Positions 47,596-57,439 of a stretch of 59,842 nucleotides of DNA are shown piece by piece. The notes under the pieces are model-generated. The model worked only from the letters and a program-made list of their open reading frames with translations. It was not told the origin of the DNA and made no database searches. This DNA is from Gammaproteobacteria bacterium (GTDB taxonomy: Bacteria > Pseudomonadota > Gammaproteobacteria > Steroidobacterales > PWYM01). Position 1 is the first letter of the stretch. The number at the start of each line of letters is the position of its first letter. A program made the position numbers and the translations under genes. The DNA lies in assembly GCA_003567475.1 (NCBI GenBank), contig PWZL01000071.1, positions 1-59,842 of the forward strand, written 5' to 3'.

Positions 47596-49235
47596 TCGGC
47601 AAGCAGCAGGTCGGCAGCCTTCTCCGCGATCATGATGGTCGGGGCATTGGTGTTGCCCCGGATAAGGCGCGGCATAATGGAGGCGTCGGCAACGCGCAGG
47701 CCGACAATCCCATGCACCTTGAGCTGCGCATCCACCACCGCGTCGCGCCCGCCGCCCATGCGACACGTGCCCACCGGGTGGTAAAGCGTATCTGCCCGTC
47801 GGCGCAGCTCGGCGGCGATGTCTGCGTCGGTCACGAGGCTCTCCAGTGCATGAAGACTTTCGTGGGCCTCCGCCGCCAGCGGGGGGGCCGCGCCGATACG
47901 CCGGGCGATTCGGAACCCTGCAATCAGCATCGTCAGATCCTGCGCGGCGTCGAGAAACCGCGGGTCGATCAACGGCGCATCGCGCGCGTCGGGAGACGCG
48001 AGCCTCACCTCGCCTCGACTCGCCGGCTGGAGCACACACACATGAATCGAAAAGCCCGCCCCGAACACCAGACGACGGTTGTGATCCTCAATGATGGCGG
48101 GCGCGAAATGCAGCTGAAGTTCTGGCGGGCCCTCCCCGGCAGAACAGCGCAGGAACGCGCCCGCCTCGGCAATATTGCTCGTCAGCAGACCGTCACCGTG
48201 CCGGCAATAGCGCCAGACTTCCCGGGGCAGCCGCAGGGCGGTACCGAGGGTCAGCCCGTACAGCCCCGCGGCGCGACGCCGCCAGTTCAGGGTGTAGTCG
48301 ATGTGGTCCTGAAGGTGTTGGCCGACGCCTGGCAGGTCCGCGATGACGTCGATGCCCAGTGCCTGCAGATGGGGTCCGGGACCTAGGCCAGAGAGCATCA
48401 GCAGTTGGGGCGAGCCAAAGGCTCCGGCACACACAACCACCTCGCGTCGGGCCGTCACGCGACGTCGCGTGGTGCCCTGCACGAATTCCACGCCGTATAC
48501 GCGGCGCCCGGTCATGAGCAGTCGTGAGGCCTGCGCCTGAGTGACCACCGCCAACCCGGGGCGCTGGCGCACGGGCGCCAGATACGCCGTCGCCACACTG
48601 CAGCGGCGGCCCGCGGTCTGCGTGACCTGATACAGCCCGGCGCCGAACTGCTCCGGCCCGTTGAAATCCGTAGCCAACGGAATCCCCGAATTGCACGCAG
48701 CGGCGATGAATCGATGACTCCACGGGCTCGGCGAACGCAGGCTGGCCACCGACAGTGGTCCCCCTTGGGCATGCAGTGGTCCCGCAAAATCGAGGTTGTC
48801 TTCAGCCCGCAAGAAATACGGCAGGACATCCGCCCATGCCCAGCCGGCGTTGCCGGCGGCCGCCCAGCCGTCGTAATCGGCCGGATGACCACGGACGTAG
48901 ATCATGGCATTGATGGCGCTGCACCCGCCCAGGGTGCGCCCGCGGGGCTGGAAGCCGAGCCGTCCGGCCAACCCCGCCTGCGGGACGGTCTCGTATCGCC
49001 AGTTGTAACGGGTCCCTCTGACCAGCACGGCCAGCGCGGCAGGTATCCTCAGCAGCGGATTGCGGTCCTTCGGGCCAGCCTCGAGCAGACAGACCCGGTG
49101 CTTGCCGGATGCACTCAGTCGGTTCGCCAGAACACACCCTGCCGACCCGCCACCCACGATGACGTAGTCGAATTCGTCCCCTGACGGGGGCGCAGCGCTC
49201 AAGGCGCGGCCACGATCCCGCGCCGGCTGTACCAC
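47592..49235 (-). CDS. GMC-family FAD oxidoreductase (alcohol/choline dehydrogenase-like)
   Basis: 547 aa (or 536 from an alternative start). FAD-binding DYVIVGGGSAGCVLANRLS, GMC signature 1 (GRTLGGCSAINAMIYVRG), signature 2 (GAFGSPQLLMLSGLGP), and the catalytic His in YHPVGTCRMG with the final GNTNAPTIMIAEKAAD. Likely a membrane-associated, quinone- or cytochrome-linked alcohol dehydrogenase (AlkJ/BetA relatives); the substrate is not assignable and no betaine genes are near. GTG 49235 overlaps the upstream gene by 37 bases; TTG 49202 gives a TTGA overlap and a more usual N-terminus. Confidence 0.9.
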   Translation of the reverse strand: MVQPARDRGRALSAAPPSGDEFDYVIVGGGSAGCVLANRLSASGKHRVCLLEAGPKDRNPLLRIPAALAVLVRGTRYNWRYETVPQAGLAGRLGFQPRGRTLGGCSAINAMIYVRGHPADYDGWAAAGNAGWAWADVLPYFLRAEDNLDFAGPLHAQGGPLSVASLRSPSPWSHRFIAAACNSGIPLATDFNGPEQFGAGLYQVTQTAGRRCSVATAYLAPVRQRPGLAVVTQAQASRLLMTGRRVYGVEFVQGTTRRRVTARREVVVCAGAFGSPQLLMLSGLGPGPHLQALGIDVIADLPGVGQHLQDHIDYTLNWRRRAAGLYGLTLGTALRLPREVWRYCRHGDGLLTSNIAEAGAFLRCSAGEGPPELQLHFAPAIIEDHNRRLVFGAGFSIHVCVLQPASRGEVRLASPDARDAPLIDPRFLDAAQDLTMLIAGFRIARRIGAAPPLAAEAHESLHALESLVTDADIAAELRRRADTLYHPVGTCRMGGGRDAVVDAQLKVHGIVGLRVADASIMPRLIRGNTNAPTIMIAEKAADLLLAE

Positions 49236-49618
49236 TCTTCATCCAGCTGCCAGCGGACGAGGTGTATTGCCGGATCGGCTGCCACCAGGGACGAGGCGTA
49301 CTCCTGGATCGACTTGAGTTCGGCGAACGCGGCCTGCATGCGCGGATCGTCGGTCGGCACATCCGTAAGGTCGGGAAAGGCCATGGCCAGAAAACGCGGC
49401 CCCGGGGCATGCACGTTACGCGGCGTGCTCATCGTGGCCACGCCGTTGTCGACAGCAAGCACCTGGAAGCGATAGGGATAGGCCGCCAGGCGAATATCGC
49501 CGCGCAACACCCGGTTCAGCCGGCTGACCTGCCGATCGCGCGTCGCCACATACCCCCCGACACCCACCATCAGGAACACGCCAAGCGTCATCAGGTAACG
49601 TCGTGTGAAGCGGTCCAT
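49199..49618 (-). CDS. small membrane-anchored protein of unknown function
   Basis: 139 aa with one N-terminal membrane helix (about residues 9-25) and a soluble, probably periplasmic domain. Recognisable strings are AAYPYRFQVLAVDNGVATMS and RFLAMAFPDL. I recall similar xanthomonad proteins, some mislabelled as glutamine synthetase adenylyltransferase, but know no function. ATG 49618 is chosen, since the frame upstream runs into tRNA-Lys. The stop overlaps the GMC oxidoreductase start region, so the two may be expressed together. Confidence 0.65.
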   Translation of the reverse strand: MDRFTRRYLMTLGVFLMVGVGGYVATRDRQVSRLNRVLRGDIRLAAYPYRFQVLAVDNGVATMSTPRNVHAPGPRFLAMAFPDLTDVPTDDPRMQAAFAELKSIQEYASSLVAADPAIHLVRWQLDEEWYSRRGIVAAP

Positions 49619-49656
49619 TTCCGCCCCCGGGGGGTTGGCAGTCGCCGCAGGTAAAA

Positions 49657-49732
49657 TGGTGGGCCGTGTAGGGCTCGAACCTACGACCAATGGATTAAAA
49701 GTCCAGTGCTCTACCAACTGAGCTAACGGCCC
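49657..49732 (-). tRNA. tRNA-Lys (anticodon TTT)
   Basis: 76-nt cloverleaf with encoded CCA (49657-49659). The acceptor stem GGGCCGT/ACGGCCC is perfect, D-loop TTAGCTCAGTTGGTAGAGC and T-loop GGTTCGAACCC are canonical, and the anticodon loop CTTTTAA gives TTT at 49697-49699. It lies just after queC, the usual position in the tol-que neighbourhood of Pseudomonas and relatives. Its U34 is a target of MnmA. Confidence 0.97.
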
Positions 49733-49782
49733 GCGGCTGCCGGCGTGCATGATACCGCAGGCGCCAGCACGCGCAAAACGTC

Positions 49783-50466
49783 TCAGGCGTAGCGGGTCGG
49801 ATCCGGCACCCCGGCCGCGGCAAACCCTTCCCGGCGCAACCGACAGGAGTCACAACGTCCACAGGCCCGCCCTGCCTCATCGGCCTGGTAGCACGAGACA
49901 GTCTGCGAATAGTCGACGCCCAGACGAATTCCCAGGCGGATGATTTCCGCCTTGGTCAAATCGATCAGCGGGCTTTCCAGCTGCAGCGCACCGCCCTCGA
50001 CAGTACGACGGGTGGCGACATCGATCACCCCCTGGAACGCCTGGATGAACGCAGGCCGGCAATCCGGATAGCCTGAATAGTCGACGGCGTTGACGCCGAT
50101 GAAGATGGCCTCGGCCTCGAGCACCTCGGCCCAGCCCAACGCCAGCGCGAGAAACACGCTGTTGCGCGCCGGTACGTAGGTCACCGGAATCCCGGCGGCA
50201 GGCGTCTCCGGAACGTCGATCGTGGTATCAGTCAAGGCAGACCCCGTCATGCCTGAGCTGTCGATGGTGATGACGCGATGGGCCACCGCGCCGAGCGCCG
50301 TGGCCACGCGTGCCGCCGCGCCGAGCTCGGCGCGATGCCGCTGCCCGTAATCAAAACTGATCGTATGACAGGCAAACCCACGGTCTCGGGCCACGGCAAG
50401 CACCGTGGTCGAATCAAGGCCACCTGACAGCAGGACCACAGCCGGCTTGTCCTGCAGACCATTCAT
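49783..50466 (-). CDS. queC: 7-cyano-7-deazaguanine synthase
   Basis: Converts CDG to preQ0 in queuosine synthesis, ATP-dependent. 227 aa. PP-loop [13 protein letters not shown] near the N-terminus; [11 protein letters not shown]; zinc-binding cysteines in [18 protein letters not shown]. It begins three bases after queE ends. Together QueE and QueC supply two consecutive steps. Confidence 0.96.
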   Translation of the reverse strand: MNGLQDKPAVVLLSGGLDSTTVLAVARDRGFACHTISFDYGQRHRAELGAAARVATALGAVAHRVITIDSSGMTGSALTDTTIDVPETPAAGIPVTYVPARNSVFLALALGWAEVLEAEAIFIGVNAVDYSGYPDCRPAFIQAFQGVIDVATRRTVEGGALQLESPLIDLTKAEIIRLGIRLGVDYSQTVSCYQADEAGRACGRCDSCRLRREGFAAAGVPDPTRYA

Positions 50467-50469
50467 GTC

Positions 50470-51153
50470 TCAGCGCCCGGGGACATCGCCCCACAGCACC
50501 TTGTGCAGCTGCAGCTGGAAGCGCACGGGGAGCTGATCGGCGAGCAGCCAGTCGGCGAGTCGACCGGGCTCGAGTTCACCCCATGACGGCGAGACCAGCA
50601 CCTCGCACCGCTGCTGGGGCGTGTATTCGACGAGCATGGCTTTCATCCAGTCGAAATCGGACCGATCGCAGATCACGAACTTCAGCTGGTCATGCGGTGT
50701 AAGTAACGCCAGGTTATCCAGGCGATTGCGGTGCATCTCGCCGGATGCTGGAGTCTTGAGATCGACGATGCGTCTGACCCGCGTATCCACAACGCTGATG
50801 TCGTACGCACCACTGGTTTCCAGCGACACCTCATACCCCGCGTCGCACAGAGCGGTCAGCAGCCCGGTGCAGTTGCGCTGCGCCAGCGGCTCCCCGCCAG
50901 TGACACAGACATGGCGCACACCATGGCTCGCCGTTTCCTCGAGGAGGTCGGCAAACTCGCGCCACTGCCCACCGCTGAACGCGTAAGCCGTGTCGCAGTA
51001 CCGGCAACGCAGCGGACACCCGGTGAGCCGGATGAATACCGTCGGCCAGCCCACGGTGGCCGCCTCGCCCTGAATCGAGTGAAACACCTCCGCAATCAGC
51101 AGCCGGCGATCGGCCGGCAGCGACTCGCGCAGCGCCACCTGGCTCACGACCAC
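50470..51153 (-). CDS. queE: 7-carboxy-7-deazaguanine synthase (radical SAM)
   Basis: Radical SAM enzyme turning CPH4 into CDG. 227 aa. The [4Fe-4S] motif CPLRCRYCDT (C-x3-C-x2-C) is preceded by FHSIQGEAATVGWPTVFIRL; VCVTGGEPLAQ binds SAM. It sits between cpoB and queC as in many gammaproteobacteria. Confidence 0.95.
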   Translation of the reverse strand: MVVSQVALRESLPADRRLLIAEVFHSIQGEAATVGWPTVFIRLTGCPLRCRYCDTAYAFSGGQWREFADLLEETASHGVRHVCVTGGEPLAQRNCTGLLTALCDAGYEVSLETSGAYDISVVDTRVRRIVDLKTPASGEMHRNRLDNLALLTPHDQLKFVICDRSDFDWMKAMLVEYTPQQRCEVLVSPSWGELEPGRLADWLLADQLPVRFQLQLHKVLWGDVPGR

Positions 51154-51156
51154 CGG

Positions 51157-51960
51157 CTAACGTCCCTCAGCGCGCATCCGCTCCAGGCGCTGCTGTGCCA
51201 GGCGTGCCGCAGTGGTGTCGCCGAACTCCTCGACCACGCGTTGCAGTGACTGCCGGGCAGCACCCCAGTTCTGGAGTTCATAGTTCGTGTAACCCAGCTT
51301 GAGCAGAGCGTCTGCGTATTTCCGGGAGTCCGGAAACTCGTCGAGTACCCGTTGGAATTGCGGCAACGCCTCGCGGAATCGCCTGTTGACATACTCGGTT
51401 TCCGCCAACCAGTACTGCGCGTTATCGGCCAAGGGGCTGTCCGGGAAGGTCACCAGAAACTGACGGAACGCGTTTCCGGACTCGTCGTAGCGCCCCTCTT
51501 TCAGCAGTTCGAAGGCCGCCTGGTAATTGGTCCGATCGTCAGCGCCTGGCACCGGTAACTCACCTGCCGCCAGGCTTCCGGCAGCGCCGCTACTGGAGTC
51601 ACCAATCGGACTCGGCAAGCCGAGTTGGCCGGTGCGGCTCTCCATCAGCTGCACCCGGTCATCCAGATCCACATACTGCTGCCGTTGCCGGGCCTGCGCC
51701 TGATCAAACTCGAACTGCAGGGTCTCGATCTCGCCGCGAAGCTCTTGGGCCTCGCGCTGCAGCTGATCGACCTCACTGGCGAGCATGGCGAGCGATTGGC
51801 TGTCGAGCATGCGCTCCACTCGGATCAGCCGCGCCTCCATATCGGTCAGGCGCAGTTGTACCGGGTCTTCCTCGGTAGGGAGTGCAACGCATCCCGCCGC
51901 GAGCACGGCCCCCAGCACCACGGGAATACACAGCCTTGCTCTGTTCATCGGGGTGTTCAT
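51157..51960 (-). CDS. cpoB: Tol-Pal system protein CpoB (YbgF)
   Basis: Periplasmic TPR protein linking the Tol machine with peptidoglycan synthesis at division. 267 aa: signal sequence ending near VLAAGC (Cys24, lipobox-like, so possibly a lipoprotein here), an N-terminal coiled coil (about 30-105, forms trimers in E. coli) and C-terminal TPRs (about 145-265) with NYQAAFELLKEGRYDESGNA, PDSPLADNAQYWLAE and PDSRKYADALLKLGY. It is last of the tol group before queE. Confidence 0.93.
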   Translation of the reverse strand: MNTPMNRARLCIPVVLGAVLAAGCVALPTEEDPVQLRLTDMEARLIRVERMLDSQSLAMLASEVDQLQREAQELRGEIETLQFEFDQAQARQRQQYVDLDDRVQLMESRTGQLGLPSPIGDSSSGAAGSLAAGELPVPGADDRTNYQAAFELLKEGRYDESGNAFRQFLVTFPDSPLADNAQYWLAETEYVNRRFREALPQFQRVLDEFPDSRKYADALLKLGYTNYELQNWGAARQSLQRVVEEFGDTTAARLAQQRLERMRAEGR

Positions 51961-51964
51961 GGCA

Positions 51965-52510
51965 TTACTGGCGGTAGACGAGCTCGACGCGGCGGTTCTG
52001 CGCCCACGCCTGCTCAGTGCTGCCCAGTGCAGCCGGGCGTTCCTCGCCGTAGCTGACCGTCGACAGCTGATCCGCGGACACGCCCTGCAGCAGCAGGTAA
52101 CGGCGGACGGAGAGCGCCCGGCGCTCGCCGAGACCGATGTTGTACTCGCGCGAGCCGCGCTCGTCGGTGTGCCCTTCGAGGCGGACCCGTCGGCGCGGGT
52201 TTTCCATCAGAAAAGCCGCATGGGCGTCCAGCGTCGGAATGAACTCCTGGCGGATATTGTCACGATCGAAGTCGAAGAAGATCGTCATGTTCGAGAGCAC
52301 CGGATCGGCGGGATCGGGCTCCAGCGCCTCCATGTCACCCATCCGCGCGCCCCGGCCATCACCGCGGGTTGCGCTCGGCGTCGATCCGCCGATATCCCGG
52401 GTCCCGGTCTGACGGGTGTCTGCATCCTCCGGGGTGGCTGTGCCACGGCCCGCGCAGGCAGCGAGTACGCAGGCGAGCGCGACGATGCTGGCTGTTTTCC
52501 AGATATTCAT
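51965..52510 (-). CDS. pal: peptidoglycan-associated lipoprotein Pal
   Basis: Outer-membrane lipoprotein, 181 aa. Lipobox VLAAC with Cys19; a Gly/Thr/Arg-rich tether to about residue 65; OmpA-like peptidoglycan-binding domain with TIFFDFDRDNIRQEF, LEGHTDERGSREYN and LGERRALSVRRYL. It binds peptidoglycan and TolB. Four bases upstream of cpoB; 52 bases separate it from tolB with nothing notable in between. Confidence 0.96.
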   Translation of the reverse strand: MNIWKTASIVALACVLAACAGRGTATPEDADTRQTGTRDIGGSTPSATRGDGRGARMGDMEALEPDPADPVLSNMTIFFDFDRDNIRQEFIPTLDAHAAFLMENPRRRVRLEGHTDERGSREYNIGLGERRALSVRRYLLLQGVSADQLSTVSYGEERPAALGSTEQAWAQNRRVELVYRQ

Positions 52511-52562
52511 GATGACGCGGTTTCCTCAGTAGTAGGTTCGAGAATTAAAGTCAGGCGGTGGT

Positions 52563-53891
52563 TCACGGGCCCAGCAACGGCGACCACGCCGGCTCCTGGA
52601 CCTGCCCCTCCCGTACCCGCAGCCGCTGGCGGATGCGGCCGTCGACCGAGACAGTCGCCAGCACCCCGCGTTCCGCCTCGCGGGTAGCGTAAATCAGCAT
52701 TGCACCGTTCGGGGCAAAACTGGGTGATTCATCCAGACTGCCTTCGGTCAGCACCAGGGTGGTGTTGCGCTCCAGATCGACCACAGCGATCCGGAAATTC
52801 CCCCCATCATTGTGCACCACCGCCAGGCGCCGCCCGTCGGCGGACAATCGTGGACGGGCATTATAGCGCCCTTCGAAGGTGACCCTCTGCGCCCGGCCCG
52901 GGGCGTCGGACGTGACTCGATAGATCTGCGGGCCACCACCGCGGTCCGATGTGAAGTAAATGAAGCGGCCGTCCGGCGACCATTCGGGCTCGGTATCGAT
53001 GGAAGGGCTGTCTGTCAGTCGGGTGAGCATCTGGCTGCTCAGGTCGAGGGTGTAGATGTCCGGCCGGCCGGCTTCGCGCGACAGCACCAGTGCGAGCCGG
53101 CGGCCGTCGGGTGAGAACACCGGCGCGCCATTGATCCCCGCGCGAGCCGAGACCCGCTGGCGGTCGCCGGTACGCAGGGTTTGCACGTAGATCGCCGATT
53201 GACCCCCTTCGAAGGAGACATAGGCGATCCGACGCGCATCAGGTGACCAGGCCGGCGACATGATCGGTTGGGTCGACTCGGCCACCACTGCCTCGTTTTC
53301 GCCGTCGCTATCGGCAATGATCAGCCGGTGGGTGCGATTGGGCGGTATGCCGTCGACAGTGACATACGCGATACGCGTATTGAACGCCCCCGGCACCCCG
53401 GTCAGCCGTTCGTAGATCATGTCGCTGATTCGGTGAGCGGCGCTGCGCAGGCCACGTCGGTTCGCGGTCGTGCGATAGCCCATGAGCTGCTGTCCCCGAA
53501 TGATGTCAAAGACCTGAAACTGGATTTCGTAGTCCTGGCCGGTGCGCTCCAGCAACCGGCCGATGACGAGGACGTCCGTGCCGAGGAGACGCCAGTCGCG
53601 ATACTCGACCCCCGCCGCTGTACTGGGCCGGGACACCATGTCACGCCGGGCCATTGGGGTGAACAGCCCGGTGCGGCCCAGATTGGCCTCGATGACCTCC
53701 GCCATGTCGAAGGGCAACGTGCCCTCGCCTTCCCAGGCAAACGGCACCACCGCAATAGGCACTGCCTGGACGTCACCCCGCGTGATCTCCACCACCAGCT
53801 GCGCGCGCGCCGGCAAGGCCAGAATGGCCAGCAGCAGGAGACACAGGCTGGCGCGCAGGCTCAGAGGCAGAACGGTATCGGTGCTCATCAT
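52563..53891 (-). CDS. tolB: Tol-Pal system beta-propeller protein TolB
   Basis: Periplasmic, 442 aa (E. coli 430). A signal peptide (LCLLLLAILALPARA), then the TolB N-terminal alpha/beta domain, then a six-bladed propeller with repeated SPDGRRLA / WSPDARRIAYVS / WSPDGRFIYFTSDRGG units. It mediates between TolA and Pal. The start overlaps the tolA stop by four bases. Confidence 0.95.
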   Translation of the reverse strand: MMSTDTVLPLSLRASLCLLLLAILALPARAQLVVEITRGDVQAVPIAVVPFAWEGEGTLPFDMAEVIEANLGRTGLFTPMARRDMVSRPSTAAGVEYRDWRLLGTDVLVIGRLLERTGQDYEIQFQVFDIIRGQQLMGYRTTANRRGLRSAAHRISDMIYERLTGVPGAFNTRIAYVTVDGIPPNRTHRLIIADSDGENEAVVAESTQPIMSPAWSPDARRIAYVSFEGGQSAIYVQTLRTGDRQRVSARAGINGAPVFSPDGRRLALVLSREAGRPDIYTLDLSSQMLTRLTDSPSIDTEPEWSPDGRFIYFTSDRGGGPQIYRVTSDAPGRAQRVTFEGRYNARPRLSADGRRLAVVHNDGGNFRIAVVDLERNTTLVLTEGSLDESPSFAPNGAMLIYATREAERGVLATVSVDGRIRQRLRVREGQVQEPAWSPLLGP

Positions 53892-54832
53892 AATTCCGGT
53901 CTGAAAATGATCGTGAGATTGCGTTCGAACAGCGCAGGATCGGGAGGTTCCGGCAGGGGCGAGGCCCGATAGACCGCCGCCTCGATGGATCTGCGGACCG
54001 CCTCGTCGCCATTGCAGGCGCCGATGCTGACGTCCAGTACCGTGCCGCCCGGCGCCTGCCGGACGTTCACCGTGCAGTTCAACCCCGCCTGCGCCGACGG
54101 AGGCCTTGCCCAGTTACGAACAATACGCTGCTCGATCATCCGGCGATACTGGTCGAGCAGACCGGCCTGCTCCGCACGCCGGCGCCGCTCCTCCCCCTCC
54201 ATCATGCGACGCAACTCGGACTCGCGCTCAGCCTGGCGTCGTGCCTCTTCTTCGCGGGCCCGCCGCTCGGCCTCTTCACGGGCGCGGCGCTCAGCCTCTT
54301 CCCGGGCGCGGCGCTCGGCCTCTTCCCGGGCGCGACGCTCGGCCTCTTCACGGGCGCGGCGCTCGGCTTCTTCACGGGCCTGGCGCTCGGCCTCCTCGCG
54401 TGTCCGTCGCTCCGCCTCTTCCCGGGCGCGACGCTCGGCCTGCTCTCGCGCTCGACGTTCATCTTCGGCCTGCCGGCGGCTTTCCTCGGCACGGGCCTCT
54501 TCCCGGGCCAGCTGCTCAAGGCGCTCGCGCTCAGCCCTCTCGCGGCGCGCAGCCTCCTGCTGGGCGACCTCCGCTCGCCGACGCTCGGCCTCCTGCGCCT
54601 GTCGCCGAAGTTCGGCCTGACGGGCTTCTTCGGCTTCCTGGACCCGGCGAGTCCGGGCATCGAGCACCGCCTGTTCGACCACCACGGCCTCCATCACCTC
54701 CACATCACCGACCACCGGCACCAGTGCCGGACGTGGTATGCCGATCCCCACCAGTAACAGCGCAAACAGCAGCACATGCGCCAGCGTGGCGAGAACCGCA
54801 GAAACTCCATACTCCCGAAGGAACTCGCCCAT
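53888..54832 (-). CDS. tolA: Tol-Pal inner-membrane linker TolA
   Basis: 314 aa. N-terminal membrane helix (about 12-32) for contact with TolQR, a long Glu/Arg/Ala helical domain II (about 60-215) and a C-terminal domain III (about 220-314: NWARPPSAQAGLNCTVNVRQ, a single strand-helix fold) that reaches TolB/Pal. Domain II contains nine consecutive 8-residue units of the form AREEAERR at residues 128-199. It spans the periplasm and uses proton-motive force during outer-membrane constriction. Confidence 0.93.
   Translation of the reverse strand: MGEFLREYGVSAVLATLAHVLLFALLLVGIGIPRPALVPVVGDVEVMEAVVVEQAVLDARTRRVQEAEEARQAELRRQAQEAERRRAEVAQQEAARRERAERERLEQLAREEARAEESRRQAEDERRAREQAERRAREEAERRTREEAERQAREEAERRAREEAERRAREEAERRAREEAERRAREEAERRAREEEARRQAERESELRRMMEGEERRRRAEQAGLLDQYRRMIEQRIVRNWARPPSAQAGLNCTVNVRQAPGGTVLDVSIGACNGDEAVRRSIEAAVYRASPLPEPPDPALFERNLTIIFRPEL
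54236..54451 (-). repeat. nine tandem 24-bp units in tolA
   Basis: Nine in-frame units of 24 bases encode AREEAERR variants (first AREQAERR, third TREEAERQ, last AREEEARR). The central five units are identical in protein. Repeat number is likely to vary between strains by recombination or slippage without frameshift. Confidence 0.9.
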
Positions 54833-54843
54833 GCGGGCTTCCC

Positions 54844-55287
54844 CTAGCGCTCAGTCTCGAGCGGTCCAGTGACAATACCGACCCTCGCGGCGCCCGCTTC
54901 CTGCAACAGTCGCATCCCGGCGACCACCCGTCCGTGCGTTACCGCCTGATCCGCCCGGACCAGCACCGGGGTCTCCGGTTCCCGGCGCATCACGGCGCTG
55001 GCCCGAGCGAGCACGGCGTCATCCGCCAGCGGCGTCTCTTCGTCACCGCCGATGTTCAGATACAGCCGGCCGTCGGCATCGATCGAGAGCACCAGGGGCT
55101 CATGGCGTTCGAGCATCTCGGCGTCCAAAGGTTCAGCGCCGACCGCAGGAAGATCGAGCTGTATACCCTGGGTGAGCAGCGGCGCCGTGATCATGAAGAT
55201 GATGAGCAGCACGAGCATGACGTCGATATAGGGGACGACGTTGATCTCGGCCATCAGGCGACGGCGGCGGCGCGGCATCGCGTCCAT
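54844..55287 (-). CDS. tolR: Tol-Pal system protein TolR
   Basis: 147 aa ExbD/TolR family protein. One membrane helix near residue 15-35 with the functional Asp of VVPYIDVMLVLLIIF, followed by a periplasmic domain (VLVRADQAVTHGRVVAGM). It forms the proton-driven motor with TolQ. Three bases separate it from tolQ and eleven from tolA. Confidence 0.95.
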   Translation of the reverse strand: MDAMPRRRRRLMAEINVVPYIDVMLVLLIIFMITAPLLTQGIQLDLPAVGAEPLDAEMLERHEPLVLSIDADGRLYLNIGGDEETPLADDAVLARASAVMRREPETPVLVRADQAVTHGRVVAGMRLLQEAGAARVGIVTGPLETER

Positions 55288-55290
55288 GGC

Positions 55291-55985
<695 letters not shown>

Positions 55986-55989
<4 letters not shown>

Positions 55990-56390
55990 TCAGGTTCTCC
56001 GAAGAGGCCGCGCGGCAAACGCCGCGGCTTGAAGGTAGTGGCGTCGATACACGCTGCTTGACAGTGACCGGTACATAACAGTTCACCGTCGGGCCCGTCG
56101 CGACGGATATCCTGGATGAAACGGAACCGGGCCCCGCGAACATCGGTGAGTTCCGCGCTGACATCCAGCAGATCGTCGTGGCGTGCGGGGCGCAGAAACT
56201 TGAGCCCTGTTTCGACGACTGAAAACACCAGACCCTGGTCAGCGGCCAGCAAAGCCTGACCGACCCCGCGGGCGCGCAGCCATTCGCTGCGGGCGCGCTC
56301 CATGAAACGAAAATAATTGGCGTAATACACCACGCCCTGAGCGTCCGTGTCTTCCCAGTACACCCGCACCGAAATACTGAACCGACTCAA
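55986..56390 (-). CDS. ybgC: acyl-CoA thioester hydrolase YbgC
   Basis: Hot-dog-fold thioesterase, 134 aa like E. coli YbgC, usual first gene of the tol operon. Active-site motif YWEDTDAQGVVYYANYFRF contains the catalytic Asp. The start is TTG 56390: GAGG lies eight bases upstream and the resulting N-terminus (LSRFSISVRVYWEDTD) matches the family, while the upstream frame to 56489 lies in ruvB. It acts on short-chain or ACP-linked acyl groups near the membrane; the link to Tol function is unclear. Confidence 0.92.
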
Positions 56391-56400
56391 GCGCGCGGCC

Positions 56401-57435
56401 TCAACGCCCGTCAAACAGATCGCCCTCGCGACCTGTGGGCGGGGACAGGCCGAAGTGCGCGAAAGCCGCCGGGGTCGCGACGCGGCCACGCGCCGTTCGC
56501 ATCAGGAAACCTTCCTGAATCAGGTACGGCTCGAGGACGTCTTCGATGGTTCCCCGTTCCTCGCCGATGGCCGCCGCGAGGCTGTCCACGCCCACCGGCC
56601 CTCCCGCGAATTTGTCGATGATGGTCCGAAGCAGCTTGCGGTCAAGCATGTCGAAGCCGGCCGGATCGACTTCCAGCAGATCCATGGCGGCTCGGGCGAC
56701 CTCAGCGGTCACCCGCCCGTCGGCTTCGACCTGGGCAAAGTCGCGCACACGGCGTAACAGCCGGTTGGCGATTCGCGGTGTCCCGCGCGAACGCGACGCG
56801 ATTTCCCGGGCCCCTGCCGCCTCGATTGCAAGGGAGAGAATGCCCGCTGAACGCCCGACAATCGTCGCGAGGTCGTCGACGGTGTAGAACTCCAGTCGCT
56901 GCACGATCCCGAAGCGATCCCGCAACGGGGAAGTCAGCAGACCGGCTCGGGTCGTGGCGCCCACGAGGGTGAACGGCGGCAGATCAAGCTTGATGGAACG
57001 CGCGGCCGGACCCTCACCAATCATGATGTCCAACTGAAAATCCTCCATCGCCGGGTACAGCACCTCCTCGACCACGGGGCTGAGGCGATGGATCTCGTCA
57101 ACGAACAGCACGTCGTTCGGCTGGAGGTTGGTCAGCAGGGCGGCCAGGTCCCCCGCACGCTCCAGCACCGGCCCGGAGGTCTGGCGAAGATTGACCTCCA
57201 GCTCATTGGCGATGATGTGGGCTAGCGTGGTCTTGCCGAGTCCCGGCGGCCCGAAAATCAACGTGTGATCGAGGGCCTCACCGCGCTGACGAGCGGCACT
57301 GACGAAAATGCGCATCTGCCGCAGCACCGCCGGCTGGCCGACATAGTCGTCAAGCCGGCGCGGCCTGATGGCGCGATCGAAGGCTTCGTCATCGCTCGAG
57401 GCGCCGGCGGTGATGAGTCTGGAGTCTGTGCTCAT
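56401..57435 (-). CDS. ruvB: Holliday junction branch-migration ATPase RuvB
   Basis: 344 aa AAA+ motor (E. coli 336). Walker [11 protein letters not shown], Walker [11 protein letters not shown], sensor [18 protein letters not shown], arginine finger region and the C-terminal winged helix ([17 protein letters not shown]) are all present. It starts four bases after ruvA. Confidence 0.97.
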   Translation of the reverse strand: MSTDSRLITAGASSDDEAFDRAIRPRRLDDYVGQPAVLRQMRIFVSAARQRGEALDHTLIFGPPGLGKTTLAHIIANELEVNLRQTSGPVLERAGDLAALLTNLQPNDVLFVDEIHRLSPVVEEVLYPAMEDFQLDIMIGEGPAARSIKLDLPPFTLVGATTRAGLLTSPLRDRFGIVQRLEFYTVDDLATIVGRSAGILSLAIEAAGAREIASRSRGTPRIANRLLRRVRDFAQVEADGRVTAEVARAAMDLLEVDPAGFDMLDRKLLRTIIDKFAGGPVGVDSLAAAIGEERGTIEDVLEPYLIQEGFLMRTARGRVATPAAFAHFGLSPPTGREGDLFDGR

Positions 57436-57439
57436 GGTC

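Noticed and set aside
49619-49750. Reading frame through the tRNA region (product containing AQLVEHWTFNPLVVGSSPTR)
   Set aside because: This is the well-known false translation of a tRNA gene; the sequence is tRNA-Lys, and the real protein starts at 49618.
54236-54451. CRISPR-like array in tolA
   Set aside because: The repeats are contiguous 24-bp coding units without spacers.
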